Positions 32,025-39,848 of a DNA stretch of 64,000 bases are shown here, piece after piece. A program made the translations under genes and the position numbers. The notes below the pieces were generated by a model. It worked only from the letters and a program-made list of their open reading frames with translations, ran no database searches and was not told where the DNA came from. This stretch comes from Bacillota bacterium (GTDB lineage Bacteria; Bacillota; Clostridia; Christensenellales; Aristaeellaceae): contig JAEYPB010000043.1 in assembly GCA_023411175.1 (NCBI GenBank), forward strand, positions 35,712 to 99,711. The letters are read 5' to 3'. Within the stretch, counting starts at the first letter, position 1. Each line of letters starts with the position of its first letter.

Positions 32025-32189
32025 TTAGTTATAGAAGCAGAAGCAGTCCCCCGGAACCGGATCTGTCAGCACACCGTACCTGAATCCTTCGCTTTTCAAG
32101 ATGGAAACAAGGCCATTTGAGCCGGGCGCAACAGCAATCTGCGGTTTGGGGGATTCTCCCAGTTGATAAGCGAAACCATTATACCATAT
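32025..32189 (-). pseudogene. Possible remnant of a coding sequence without a start codon
   Basis: A minus-strand frame of 54 codons ends at TAA (32025-32027). Its last part reads like protein (SILKSEGFRYGVLTDPVPGD) with ordinary codon use. There is no ATG or GTG in frame and a TATAAT-like box overlaps its 5' end, so it is either the 3' end of a decayed gene, a mobile repeat remnant or chance. No family is recognised. Confidence 0.25.
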
Positions 32190-32479
32190 TTATGTCTTCT
32201 TCAAATAGCACATGCGCTGTTTTAAGAAATTTTTTGTAACGCCATGTGTTTTGCAAGTTGTTTTTCACAGGTAAAACGGTCTGTTTTTTGCCCGACTTTG
32301 CCGCGCTCGCCGCCGAGGGGATGATCGGGATTGCCTCGTACCGCCAACACACCCAAAGGTCTTTTGATCACGCATCCAGGTAACATAACCTACCTCGTTT
32401 TTCGCGCAACCGCATAACCTCGCTTACCCTGTATTTACCGCGCGCAACAGGCGGCGCCAGGTTTCTCCTGCACAGAAAA

Positions 32480-32529
32480 AGTACTTCGGTCTTTTCTCTT
32501 TGGCATTCGCAAAAGAAGACCAAAGTACT
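32480..32529 (-). terminator. Minus-strand intrinsic terminator in the intergenic region
   Basis: Two 14-nt arms (AGTACTTTGGTCTT / AAGACCGAAGTACT) pair with a single G-U, around a 22-nt loop, and are followed by TTTTTCTG on the minus strand. No gene is recognised in the 300 bp upstream of it after the preceding terminator, so it may end an unannotated small transcript. Confidence 0.55.
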
Positions 32530-32830
32530 GTTAATGCCTATAACAAACGAGCCGCATGGCATGCGCGGCCCGCCGAACTGTCAAACCCTACAAAGGCGCA
32601 GCGTTTCCACTTCAAACGGGCGCAGATGCATGCACTCCCGCGCTCTTCTAAAAGAAAGCCGTTCATTTTTGTTTTCCAGCATGTCGCATTTCCAAGCGAA
32701 TGCAAACGGCAGGTTCACCGCAAGGCAGAGTCCCGTTTGAGCGTTTCCTTCCAGTGCGCGAGTCTTCCCTTCCACCCGCTGTGCATGTACTTCATCGGAT
32801 GCCTTCCACGTCTTTATAGGCCTGAAAAAT

Positions 32831-32852
32831 GCGCGGGATTTTCATCCCGCGC
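32831..32852 (-). terminator. Terminator of the TIM barrel isomerase gene
   Basis: Perfect 9-bp stem (GCGCGGGAT / ATCCCGCGC) with loop GAAA, followed on the minus strand by ATTTTTC, 17 nt after the gene's stop codon. Confidence 0.88.
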
Positions 32853-32869
32853 GGGCTTCGACAAAAAAA

Positions 32870-33763
32870 TCACCAGGGGTTCTTCGAAAAATCGCCGCCG
32901 CGGCACCATTTGAGGTAGCCCAGGGCGTGTTTCTGGGCGGTCATCTCCCAATCGCCCTTATAGATGGGGTCGTGATAGCCCTCAACGCAGATGTCGCCGG
33001 TGTAGCCGCCGGTGTGCAGGATGTAGAAGATGTTCCGCCAGTCGCAGTCGCCAAAGCCGGGGGTGCGCTCCGGCGCATACCAGTCGGTATTGCACAGAAC
33101 GCCGTAGTCCTCGACCGCGCGGCGGTCGACGGAGGCATCCTTGCCATGCAAGTGGTATATCTTCTTCACCCATTTGCGCAGCTGCGCGATCGGGTCGATC
33201 AACTGGATCATCTGGTGGGCCGGCTCCCACTCCAGGCCCAGCGCGGGGCTCTTCACCTCGTCGAACATCCGCTCCCAGGCGCGGGGATTGAAGCCGATGT
33301 TGCAGGTGGCCCTATCCCAGCTGCCGCCCATCGGGCAGTTTTCGATGGCGAGCTTCACGCCCCTGTCTTCGGCGCGCCTGGCGAGCTCCCGGAACACCGT
33401 ACCGAACCTGGGCATCGCCTCGTCCACCGGCTTTCCTTCAAACGCACCCGCGAAGGTGGATACGGTCTTCGCGCCGTAGAGGTGGGCGCTATCGATGGCC
33501 TTCTCCAGGTTCCGCCGATGGGATTCGTTCTCCAGCGCGTTGCAGTAGTAACCCAGCGTGGTGATCTCCGCGCCCTTTTCCTCTGCCAGCGCTTTCATCC
33601 GCGGGCCCTGCTCCAGAATGTCCACGTCGCCGTACTCCATGTGGAAATTGATGGACAGGGTTTCAAACCCGGCGTCGAGCATGGCGGGCGCCCATTCCGG
33701 CGCAACGCCGCCGGGAATACAGGTGCCGATCCGGATCTGGGATATTTCGCAGTTGGGAAGCAT
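32870..33763 (-). CDS. Sugar phosphate isomerase/epimerase (xylose isomerase-like TIM barrel)
   Basis: 297 residues, the usual family length. The fold shows in the order of motifs: IRIGTCIPGG, GFETLSINFHMEYG, ITTLGYYCNAL, AKTVSTFAG, VKLAIENCPMGGSW (Glu ligand), LGLEWEPAHQ (Glu/His), KIYHLHGKDA (His) and GDICVEGYHDP (Glu). Such enzymes use a divalent metal to isomerise or epimerise sugars, inositol derivatives or hydroxypyruvate-like compounds; the substrate is not evident. It is a single-gene unit with its own promoter and terminator and does not closely resemble the TIM barrel at 10.4 kb. Confidence 0.82.
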   Translation of the reverse strand: MLPNCEISQIRIGTCIPGGVAPEWAPAMLDAGFETLSINFHMEYGDVDILEQGPRMKALAEEKGAEITTLGYYCNALENESHRRNLEKAIDSAHLYGAKTVSTFAGAFEGKPVDEAMPRFGTVFRELARRAEDRGVKLAIENCPMGGSWDRATCNIGFNPRAWERMFDEVKSPALGLEWEPAHQMIQLIDPIAQLRKWVKKIYHLHGKDASVDRRAVEDYGVLCNTDWYAPERTPGFGDCDWRNIFYILHTGGYTGDICVEGYHDPIYKGDWEMTAQKHALGYLKWCRGGDFSKNPW

Positions 33764-33869
33764 GATAATCCTTCCTTTCCTAATACGGGTTTGAGCTGCC
33801 TGCGCCGGGGTGCACGGGCGGAAAGGCCGCGCGCACGCCCAAAGGGCGGCGCAATCCCCTGCCGATAGT

Positions 33870-33898
33870 ATTATATTGGTTATATATCACAGCGTCAA
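33870..33898 (-). promoter_or_regulatory. Sigma-A promoter of the TIM barrel isomerase gene
   Basis: TTGACG (33893-33898) and TATAAT (33870-33875) on the minus strand, 17 bp apart, roughly 105 nt before the start codon, leaving a GC-rich leader of about 100 nt. Confidence 0.75.
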
Positions 33899-33939
33899 GG
33901 CGCGGCGCGATTATCCCGGCAAGTTGAGCGTTCCCGCCT

Positions 33940-34326
33940 TCAGTCCGGCGCTTGGTACAGGTTTTCTTCGATGCGCATCATGCGCTCCTCATAGCCGTCC
34001 AGCTTTCTATCGAGCCGCGCCAGCGTCTCCTGCAGCGCTTCAATGCGTCCGGCGATCTCCGAGCGCTGCCGCTCGAGGATCTCTTTTCGCCGCGCGATGG
34101 AAGCCTTCCCCTGGCGAAACAGCGCGACGTACTCCACCAGCGCTTCGACCGAAACGCCCGCATCCCGCATGCACTTGATGAATTCTACCCACCGAAGATC
34201 GCCAGGGCGGTAATCCCGCACGCCGCCGGGCGTGCGCCCGACCGGCGGGATCAGCCCGGCCCGCTCGTAATACCGAAGCGTGTCGGCCGAGAGACCGTAC
34301 GCCTTTGCCGTTTCCGCAATGGTCAT
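33940..34326 (-). CDS. MerR family transcriptional regulator (AdhR/NmlR-like)
   Basis: 128 residues. Residues 1-70 are the winged helix-turn-helix of MerR proteins (MTIAETAKAYGLSADTLRYY, then GLIPPVGRTPGGVRDY). A coiled-coil dimerisation helix follows (residues about 78-120). Cys52 falls where the aldehyde-sensing Cys of Bacillus AdhR lies; it is the only Cys, so electrophile sensing is plausible but inferred. It is divergent from an aldo/keto reductase gene whose promoter carries a matching operator with the overlong spacer typical of MerR activation, so that gene is its likely target. Confidence 0.9.
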   Translation of the reverse strand: MTIAETAKAYGLSADTLRYYERAGLIPPVGRTPGGVRDYRPGDLRWVEFIKCMRDAGVSVEALVEYVALFRQGKASIARRKEILERQRSEIAGRIEALQETLARLDRKLDGYEERMMRIEENLYQAPD

Positions 34327-34423
34327 GTTACTACCTCCTCATGTGCATGTCCAGCATACCACCCGGAGCGCGCTCCCGGTCAAGGTTTTTCAAAGTTGGA
34401 ATTGTTAATTCTCGCAACGCCCA

Positions 34424-34454
34424 TTGACTTGGAGCAAACTCCAGGTGTTAGGAT
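34424..34454 (+). promoter_or_regulatory. MerR-type promoter and operator of the aldo/keto reductase gene
   Basis: TTGACT (34424-34429) and TAGGAT (34449-34454) are 19 bp apart, the elongated spacing that MerR regulators correct by twisting DNA. Within the spacer and -35 edge is the dyad CTTGGAG-CAAA-CTCCAGG (34428-34445), close to known AdhR/NmlR family operators. Confidence 0.85.
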
Positions 34455-34486
34455 GGGTCAGAGCACACAGAATGGGAGGGTTGACC

Positions 34487-35473
34487 ATGAAATATGCGAA
34501 ACTTGGAAACACCGGCCTGGATGTCTCGAGGATCTGCCTGGGCTGCATGAGCTTCGGGGATGCGGGCCGCTGGATTCACCCCTGGGTGTTGGACGAGGCT
34601 GCGAGCCGCCCGATCATCCGTCGGGCGCTGGAATTGGGCGTCAATTTCTTCGACACCGCCAACGTATATTCGATGGGCGCCAGCGAGGAGTTTTTGGGGC
34701 GCGCGCTCCGGGACTTGGCCCGCCGGGACGAGGTAGTGATCGCCACCAAGGTGTTCTTTCCGATGCGGGACGGCGCGAACGGCCGGGGCCTCTCCCGCAA
34801 GGCCATCCTGACGGAGATCGACCAGAGCCTCAGGCGGCTGCGCACCGACTACGTGGATCTTTACATCATCCACCGCTGGGACTACGATACGCCGGTGGAG
34901 GAAACGATGGAGGCGCTGAACGACGTGGTGCGCTCGGGCAAAGCGCGCTACCTGGGCGCTTCGGCGATGTTCGCCTGGCAGTTTCAAAAGGCGAGGACCG
35001 TCGCCGAAGCGCACGGCTGGGCCAATTTTGCGTCCATGCAGAACCACCTGAACCTTCTGTACCGGGAAGACGAGCGGGAGATGGTTCCCTATTGCCAGGA
35101 CGCGGGCGTGGCGCTGACGCCCTACAGCCCGCTGGCAGCCGGCCGGCTCGCCCGTCCCGTCAACCAGACTTCGCTGCGCGCAGAGACCGACGAAACCGCA
35201 AAGTCCAAGTACGGCGCAACGGAGGCTGCGGACAGGCCCATCGTGGAATGCGTGCAGGCGATCGCCGGAGAGCGCGGCGTCACGATGACGCAGGTGGCTC
35301 TTGCGTGGCTGCTGCAGAAAAAAATGCTGGCCGCGCCGGTGGTCGGCGCGACGAAGATCGAACACCTGGAAGACGCGGTGGGCGCGGTGGATTTCGCCCT
35401 GACGGACGACGAAATCGCCCGCCTCGAAACGCCCTATGTGCCCCACGCCGTCGTCGGCGCGCTGACCCGGTAG
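34487..35473 (+). CDS. Aldo/keto reductase
   Basis: 328 residues, NADPH-dependent reductase of aldehydes and ketones with a TIM barrel. The catalytic tetrad is visible: Asp56 and Tyr61 in NFFDTANVYSMG, Lys88 in VVIATKVF, His129 in LYIIHRWD. The C-terminal coenzyme loop PVVGATKIEHLEDAV is normal for the family. The ATG at 34487 is preceded by GGGAGGG at 8 nt; a longer frame starting at 34424 overlaps the promoter and is not used. Regulation by the divergent MerR protein suggests induction by reactive aldehydes or similar electrophiles. Confidence 0.92.
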   Translation: MKYAKLGNTGLDVSRICLGCMSFGDAGRWIHPWVLDEAASRPIIRRALELGVNFFDTANVYSMGASEEFLGRALRDLARRDEVVIATKVFFPMRDGANGRGLSRKAILTEIDQSLRRLRTDYVDLYIIHRWDYDTPVEETMEALNDVVRSGKARYLGASAMFAWQFQKARTVAEAHGWANFASMQNHLNLLYREDEREMVPYCQDAGVALTPYSPLAAGRLARPVNQTSLRAETDETAKSKYGATEAADRPIVECVQAIAGERGVTMTQVALAWLLQKKMLAAPVVGATKIEHLEDAVGAVDFALTDDEIARLETPYVPHAVVGALTR

Positions 35474-35569
35474 CCGCCACCAGTAACCCGTACCGGCAGC
35501 GTTGTCCCGTTCCGTATAAGCCCGTACGCCGAAGCAAATGACGCCCTTCGGATCTTTGACGACGAAAAA

Positions 35570-35597
35570 GGCGGCGGCACTTCCCAGTACCGCCGCC
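35570..35597 (-). terminator. Terminator between ferredoxin and aldo/keto reductase genes
   Basis: An 8-bp stem (GGCGGCGG / CCGCCGCC) with a 12-nt loop followed by TTTTT on the minus strand, 12 nt after the ferredoxin stop. ATTTTC on the other side may also let it end the convergent reductase transcript. Confidence 0.75.
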
Positions 35598-35608
35598 ATT
35601 TTCATGCG

Positions 35609-35797
35609 CTATTCCAGCGAAATGACCGAGACCGGGCAGTTGTCTCGCGCCTCCTCCGCCTTGTCCTCAAGGTCCTCCGGCACATCCTCTCGGATTACCT
35701 CCGCCAGGTCGTCATCCGCCATGCGGAACACCTCCGGACAGGTGTCCGCGCACAGCCCGCACCCGATGCAGCCGCTCCTGTCGAGCATCGCCTTCAT
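35609..35797 (-). CDS. 4Fe-4S ferredoxin, single-cluster type
   Basis: 62 residues, a soluble low-potential electron carrier. Cluster ligands are Cys10, Cys13 and Cys16 (CIGCGLC) with Cys54 (DNCPVSVI); Cys20 precedes the Pro of the TCPE motif. The acidic middle part (ADDDLAEVIREDVPED) replaces a second cluster, as in the clostridial and Desulfovibrio single-cluster ferredoxins. GGGAGGG precedes ATG 35797. It stands alone, 63 nt after the end of the DUF438 gene on the same strand, and could be co-transcribed with the DUF1858-DUF438 pair. Confidence 0.92.
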   Translation of the reverse strand: MKAMLDRSGCIGCGLCADTCPEVFRMADDDLAEVIREDVPEDLEDKAEEARDNCPVSVISLE

Positions 35798-35860
35798 GGT
35801 TTTCCCTCCCTTTCATTCCTTTCCGGCCGCCCGCCGGACAGAACCGGAGTCACGCCCGCA

Positions 35861-37048
35861 TCAATCCGAGACCAGCCTCTTTTCGCCGGTAATGGCCTGA
35901 ATGGGGCGGATGTCCTGAGTCACTTCCAATACGCCCATATACTCGCCCGCCTCGCTCCGCACGGCGAAGTACCGGATGAGCACGTATTTTTCGCCCATAT
36001 GAATCCAGAAGTCCTCGCTGTCCTTGCGCCCAGCCTTGAAATCCTCCACCAGCTTTTCCACGATGTGGACGCTGGCGGGCGGGTGACAGTTGGACACCTT
36101 TCGGCCGATGACCGCCTTTGTGCGCGGAAACACGCGCTCCGCGCCCTGGGAGAAGTAGCGCACGGTGTCATCCCTTCCCACAAAGGTGATGTCCACCGGC
36201 AGCGCGTCCAGAATCCGCGTCAGTTCCTCCACCCGCAGTACACCGGTGGGCAGCCGGATCTCGCCGGCCGCGGCCTGCGGCGTGTTATCGGTCGGTTTCT
36301 CACCCTCCGCAGGCGCCCATGCGGGCGGGGGATCGATCAGGCAGTAGCCGAAATCTCCTTCCTCTTCCGCGATGTGCTTCCACTCATCCAGCGTCAGGTT
36401 TTCAAGGAGCATCGGCAGCATGATGTTCTCTTCCTTGAAGACCATCTCCTGTATCCTGCCCAGAAGTGCCTCGATCCTTTCACGCGCGCCGCCCGCCGCA
36501 TCAGGCTCCAGCACCGCCTTGATCTCCGCGCGAATCTCGTCGTCCACGCCCCACATCACCTTGGGCGGCGCGGTGATGCCGTACTTTTCCATGTAGGGGA
36601 AGAAGAAGTTCTCCTTCTTCAGGTAGTGGCGGTCGATTTCAGCAAGCCGCTTCAGCAGTTCCCCGAACTTCGCACCGGGCCCGCCCAGCGACCGCATCAG
36701 AAGCTGCTGCCGTATCTCCCCCGCCAGCGATTCGATGGCGCGGTTCTCGCGCTTCAGCGTGTCCGCCGGATGCCCCGGCGCGTACTGGGGCGCGGCGGCG
36801 TGGATCTCCTCGATGGAGCCCTTGAACACCGCGGCGTGGACGTCGCACAGCCGCTGCACTTCGGATACCGGCAGCCCGCCCGCGATCAGCGCCTGCTCCG
36901 CCTGGGCGATCTCCTCCGCCGAAACGCCGTCAAACACCTCGCTGAAGCGCCCCTTGACCTCGTCCACGCTTTCCCCCGCGTGCAGGCGCTCGATCAATTC
37001 CTTGAGCACCTTCTGTCGATACGCCCGGTTGTTGATCTCCCCGCTCAT
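35861..37048 (-). CDS. DUF438 domain protein with hemerythrin-like and PAS domains
   Basis: 395 residues from the ATG at 37048, which overlaps the preceding DUF1858 stop by one base (TGATG). Residues about 10-80 match DUF438 (KEIDRAYRQK-like NNRAYRQKVLKELIERLH, GVSAEEIAQAEQALI). Residues about 85-230 are a hemerythrin-like helical bundle (RENRAIESL, EIDRHYLKKENFFFPYME, KEENIMLPMLLENL). Residues about 275-385 form a PAS domain (DITFVGRDDTVRYFSQGAER, GRKVSNCHPPASVHIVEKL, VLEVTQDI). Together these suggest sensing of oxygen, nitric oxide or another small ligand by a di-iron or haem-type centre; no output domain is attached. Confidence 0.85.
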   Translation of the reverse strand: MSGEINNRAYRQKVLKELIERLHAGESVDEVKGRFSEVFDGVSAEEIAQAEQALIAGGLPVSEVQRLCDVHAAVFKGSIEEIHAAAPQYAPGHPADTLKRENRAIESLAGEIRQQLLMRSLGGPGAKFGELLKRLAEIDRHYLKKENFFFPYMEKYGITAPPKVMWGVDDEIRAEIKAVLEPDAAGGARERIEALLGRIQEMVFKEENIMLPMLLENLTLDEWKHIAEEEGDFGYCLIDPPPAWAPAEGEKPTDNTPQAAAGEIRLPTGVLRVEELTRILDALPVDITFVGRDDTVRYFSQGAERVFPRTKAVIGRKVSNCHPPASVHIVEKLVEDFKAGRKDSEDFWIHMGEKYVLIRYFAVRSEAGEYMGVLEVTQDIRPIQAITGEKRLVSD

Positions 37049-37284
37049 CAGGAACCCTCCTTTATCGCGTAGCCGTGGGCGGCGAAAACCCGCCGCACGC
37101 GCTCCATGTCGATGCCCTTCAATGCCGCGCCCTTTGGAATGGTCATGAACCGACCCGCGGTGGTCAGCATGCCGGGGTTGACCACCTCCCGGAACCCGGC
37201 TTCGGAAAGGATCCCCGCGATGGCGGGGTCCGCGGCGCAAAGCTGGTACACCGTCCTGTCAAGATCGACAATCTTTCCTTCCAT
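37048..37284 (-). CDS. DUF1858 domain protein
   Basis: 78 residues from the ATG at 37284 with GGGAGG upstream. DUF1858 is a small helical domain (KIVDLDRTVYQLCAADPAIA, GMLTTAGRFMTIPKGAAL) often found next to DUF438 proteins, as here, where the two genes overlap by one base. The role of the pair is not established. A 280-bp stretch without clear features separates it from the chemotaxis receptor gene upstream. Confidence 0.85.
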   Translation of the reverse strand: MEGKIVDLDRTVYQLCAADPAIAGILSEAGFREVVNPGMLTTAGRFMTIPKGAALKGIDMERVRRVFAAHGYAIKEGS

Positions 37285-37565
37285 CCTGCGCCTCCCACAC
37301 ACAAATTATCCTCTGAAATTGATCAGGCGCGCCGCGTGCGGCGCACTTCCTATTTAAACCGGCCGGGATGCGGCAAAACGGGGGAATGCGAGGCTTGGCG
37401 GCGCGCCGAAACTTTTGTGGATAGCTGCTGAAGTATTTCCGGTCCTGATCGCCCGAAACCATCTCCGCCGCCGGCGATTATATTAAGCGGAGGCCGCGCC
37501 GACGTCTCAGCGCGCGTTTCCCCTCGGCGGATGGTTTTCAGGCCCTGATTGATCCAGCCCGAGGT

Positions 37566-39548
37566 TTACGCCCGCAAACCGAACCCGGCGCCCTTCGCGT
37601 CCTCGCGCAGCTTGAACTGGGCGGCCTGCTGCATCAGGTTTTCGGCCTGGCCGGTCAGCTCCTCGCTGGCGGCGGCGGCCTGTTGGGCGGTAGCGGAATT
37701 GGACTGTACCACCTGCGAGACCTGCAGAATTCCCTGGTTGATCTGCGCGATGCCCGCAGCCTGTTCGCCGGAGGCGACGGAGATATCGCTCACCAGCTTC
37801 GCCGCCCTTTCGACCTCTTCAACGATTTTTTTCAGTACCCGTGCGGTCTCGTCGGCGATCCTGCCGCCGGCCGTGACCTTGTTGATCGATTCTTCGATCA
37901 TCCGCGTGATCTCTCCGGCAGCCTGGGCGGACTTGGCCGCGAGGGATCGGACCTCCTCCGCCACCACGGCGAAGCCCTTGCCGTGTTCCCCGGCCCGCGC
38001 AGCCTCCACCGCGGCGTTGAGCGATAGAATGTTGGTCTGGAATGCGATGTCGTCAATCACCTTGATGATGCCGGAGATTCCCTTCGAAGAGGCGTTGATG
38101 TCCTCCATCGCGGTGAGCAGCTTTTCCATCTGCCCGTTGCCGCTCTCAGCATCCTCCTTTGCCTTATCCGCCAGTTGGTTTGCTGCCGCCGCGTTGTCCG
38201 CGTTGACTTGGGTCTGCGCGGAGATCTGCTCCATCGAAGCGGTCAGTTCCTCAATGGAACTGGCCTGCTCGGTCGCCCCCTGGGCCAGCGCGACGGAGGA
38301 ATCGGATATCTGCCGCGCGCCGGAATCCACCTGCTCGGCCGCGCTTCTCAGGTTTGCCAAGAGGCCGTTCATGTTGTCGTTGACGTCTCCCAGCGAGCGG
38401 AAGAGCATGCCCAGCTCGTCGGCATAGGGTGTCGTGATCACCTCGGAAAAATCGCCCTGCGCCTGCCGCCCGGCGATTTCAACCAGCTGCCTCAGTCTCC
38501 GGTTGATGACCTGTCTGACCGAAATCCCGATGGCGGCGAAGACGGTGAGAAGCGTCAGCGCGAACGCCGCGAGCATCACGAGCGCGTCCTTTGTCGATTC
38601 GGCCATAACCTCGCTCTGGGCGATCGCCACCTCGACCGACCAGGGCGTACTGGTATTGCCCAGATGAACGGGCAAAAAGGTGATCAGGCTCTGGACGCCA
38701 CCGGTAAGCGCCGTTTCACCTTCGACGGTGAAGGTCTCCCCGGCCTTGATCGCCCGCAGCATCATCTCTGCGTCGCCCTGGTCAAGGGCGCTCTCGGCCA
38801 GGTTTGTGCCGGTCAACGCGGCATCGGCGTGGACGAGGAACGTGCCCGCGTTGGACAGGAGCGCAAAGCCCGCCGTTTCATAGTCTCCCTTTTCGAATTC
38901 CAGCGCGCCGAGCTGCTCAAGCGAAAGGTCCACGCCGGCCACACCCACCAGGGTGCCCTTGTTGTCCCGGATCGGGACGGCGAAGGATGTCATCGTGATC
39001 GATTCGCCGGTGTCAGTATCCACATAGGGCTCCAGCACCGTCTCTTCTCCGCTGGCAAAGGCGATCTGATAGTAGTCATTCGGTCTGGACTCTCCGGCGA
39101 TCATTACCTGTGCCACGGTGCCGTTTTCCCAGACCCAGTAGGAATCGAAGCTGCCGTCCAACCCGTGGCCCATTTGGCCGGCGTACTGGGCGTCCAGCCC
39201 GTCCAGTGCGTTGGGTTCAAAAATCGCCCACGCGCCAAGGATGTCGGCGTTGCCTTCCGTCAGTTTTTTAATCATGGAATTGGCGACATCGCGCCGCACT
39301 TCTACCGGATAATCCTGGTATCCCCCCAGCGCGGCGGAAAGCGCCCGCGCCGAGTGCAGCGCCGGGAGCATCCAGCTTTCAATCTGAGCGCCGCTCTGCT
39401 TTGCGAGCGCTTCGGCGCTGAAGTGCGCATTCTTCAGTTCGCGCTGCTGGCCGTCCAGATAGAGGAATCCAAACGCCGCGACCAGAAGGATGGCGACGAC
39501 CGCCATGATTACGAACATCAGTTTGGAAGCGAGTTTCATGGTTTTCAT
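37566..39548 (-). CDS. Methyl-accepting chemotaxis protein with dCache sensor
   Basis: 660 residues. Transmembrane helix 1 at about residues 9-30 (LMFVIMAVVAILLVAAFGFL), an extracellular dCache domain (residues about 38-310; SYWVWENGTV, YYQIAFASGEETVLEPYVD, VGVAGVDLSLEQL), transmembrane helix 2 at about 325-347, a HAMP region, and a signalling hairpin whose tip (IDDIAFQTNILSLNAAVEAA) is the conserved CheA/CheW contact. The sensor fold usually binds amino acids or other small ligands. It lies divergent from the flagellar operon with a sigma-28 promoter, so it is expressed with late flagellar genes. The first ATG has GGAGGG 10 nt before it. Confidence 0.95.
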   Translation of the reverse strand: MKTMKLASKLMFVIMAVVAILLVAAFGFLYLDGQQRELKNAHFSAEALAKQSGAQIESWMLPALHSARALSAALGGYQDYPVEVRRDVANSMIKKLTEGNADILGAWAIFEPNALDGLDAQYAGQMGHGLDGSFDSYWVWENGTVAQVMIAGESRPNDYYQIAFASGEETVLEPYVDTDTGESITMTSFAVPIRDNKGTLVGVAGVDLSLEQLGALEFEKGDYETAGFALLSNAGTFLVHADAALTGTNLAESALDQGDAEMMLRAIKAGETFTVEGETALTGGVQSLITFLPVHLGNTSTPWSVEVAIAQSEVMAESTKDALVMLAAFALTLLTVFAAIGISVRQVINRRLRQLVEIAGRQAQGDFSEVITTPYADELGMLFRSLGDVNDNMNGLLANLRSAAEQVDSGARQISDSSVALAQGATEQASSIEELTASMEQISAQTQVNADNAAAANQLADKAKEDAESGNGQMEKLLTAMEDINASSKGISGIIKVIDDIAFQTNILSLNAAVEAARAGEHGKGFAVVAEEVRSLAAKSAQAAGEITRMIEESINKVTAGGRIADETARVLKKIVEEVERAAKLVSDISVASGEQAAGIAQINQGILQVSQVVQSNSATAQQAAAASEELTGQAENLMQQAAQFKLREDAKGAGFGLRA

Positions 39549-39596
39549 TTTTGGGATACCCTCCTGTATCTTTGAGCCCGCGCAAAAAATAAAAAC

Positions 39597-39619
39597 CCGG
39601 CACCTCCAAACCGTGCCGG
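39597..39619 (-). terminator. Terminator in the leader of the chemotaxis receptor gene
   Basis: A 7-bp GC stem with a 9-nt loop followed on the minus strand by GTTTTTATTTTTT. It lies between the sigma-28 promoter (39647-39673) and the start codon (39548), so it could attenuate the receptor mRNA. Confidence 0.6.
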
Positions 39620-39646
39620 TTTCTGTGCGGGGGCATCTATAAAACT

Positions 39647-39673
39647 ATATCGGCGGTTTTCGACATCTTGTTA
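39647..39673 (-). promoter_or_regulatory. Sigma-28 (FliA/SigD) promoter of the chemotaxis receptor gene
   Basis: TAAC (39670-39673), 16 bp, then a perfect CCGATAT (39647-39653) on the minus strand. The SigD consensus is TAAA-N15/16-CCGATAT, so only one base differs. Confidence 0.8.
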
Positions 39674-39812
39674 GCGCAGGGCTGGCTGTCCACAAAATAT
39701 GGTTTTTCGCAGCATTTTGAGGATATTCTAGTCATATTTCGGCGGTAGGGCGCGAAAGTTTAGTGAAAAATTGAGAATTGTCGTAATATGGCAAAAAATC
39801 TATTGACAGCCA

Positions 39813-39840
39813 GTCAGATTCCAGTATACTTAGCATATTA
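39813..39840 (+). promoter_or_regulatory. Sigma-A promoter of the flagellar operon
   Basis: TTGACA (39813-39818) and TATACT (39835-39840) spaced by 16 bp, about 80 nt before flgB. It is the only clear promoter found upstream of the 18-kb flgB-flgG gene chain. Confidence 0.8.
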
Positions 39841-39848
39841 GTCAACAA

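Larger units (their letters stand above)
31600..32869. other. Long stretch without a convincing gene
   Basis: About 1.27 kb, more AT-rich than its surroundings. It contains a minus-strand TATAAT at 31680-31685 without a good -35, a hairpin AAGAAAAGG/CCTTTTCTT at 31861-31883, a minus-strand reading frame without start codon at 32025-32189 overlapped by a TATAAT at 32178-32183, a minus-strand terminator at 32480-32529, and the terminator of the next gene at 32831-32852. Short frames on both strands lack ribosome sites and normal codon use. A small RNA or decayed genes are possible; no known RNA family was recognised. Confidence 0.5.

Noticed and set aside
31858..32031. Plus-strand frame with a signal-peptide-like start (MKKRGILFLAPFAHAV)
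   Set aside because: No ribosome site, a hairpin over its first codons, and a basic low-complexity remainder; no supporting homology that I can recognise.
32368..32562. Minus-strand frame of 64 codons
   Set aside because: It runs through a strong intrinsic terminator hairpin and has no ribosome site or recognisable domain.
39549..39647. c-di-GMP riboswitch in the chemoreceptor leader
   Set aside because: The leader is only about 100 nt and lacks the conserved aptamer core; only the terminator hairpin is supported.
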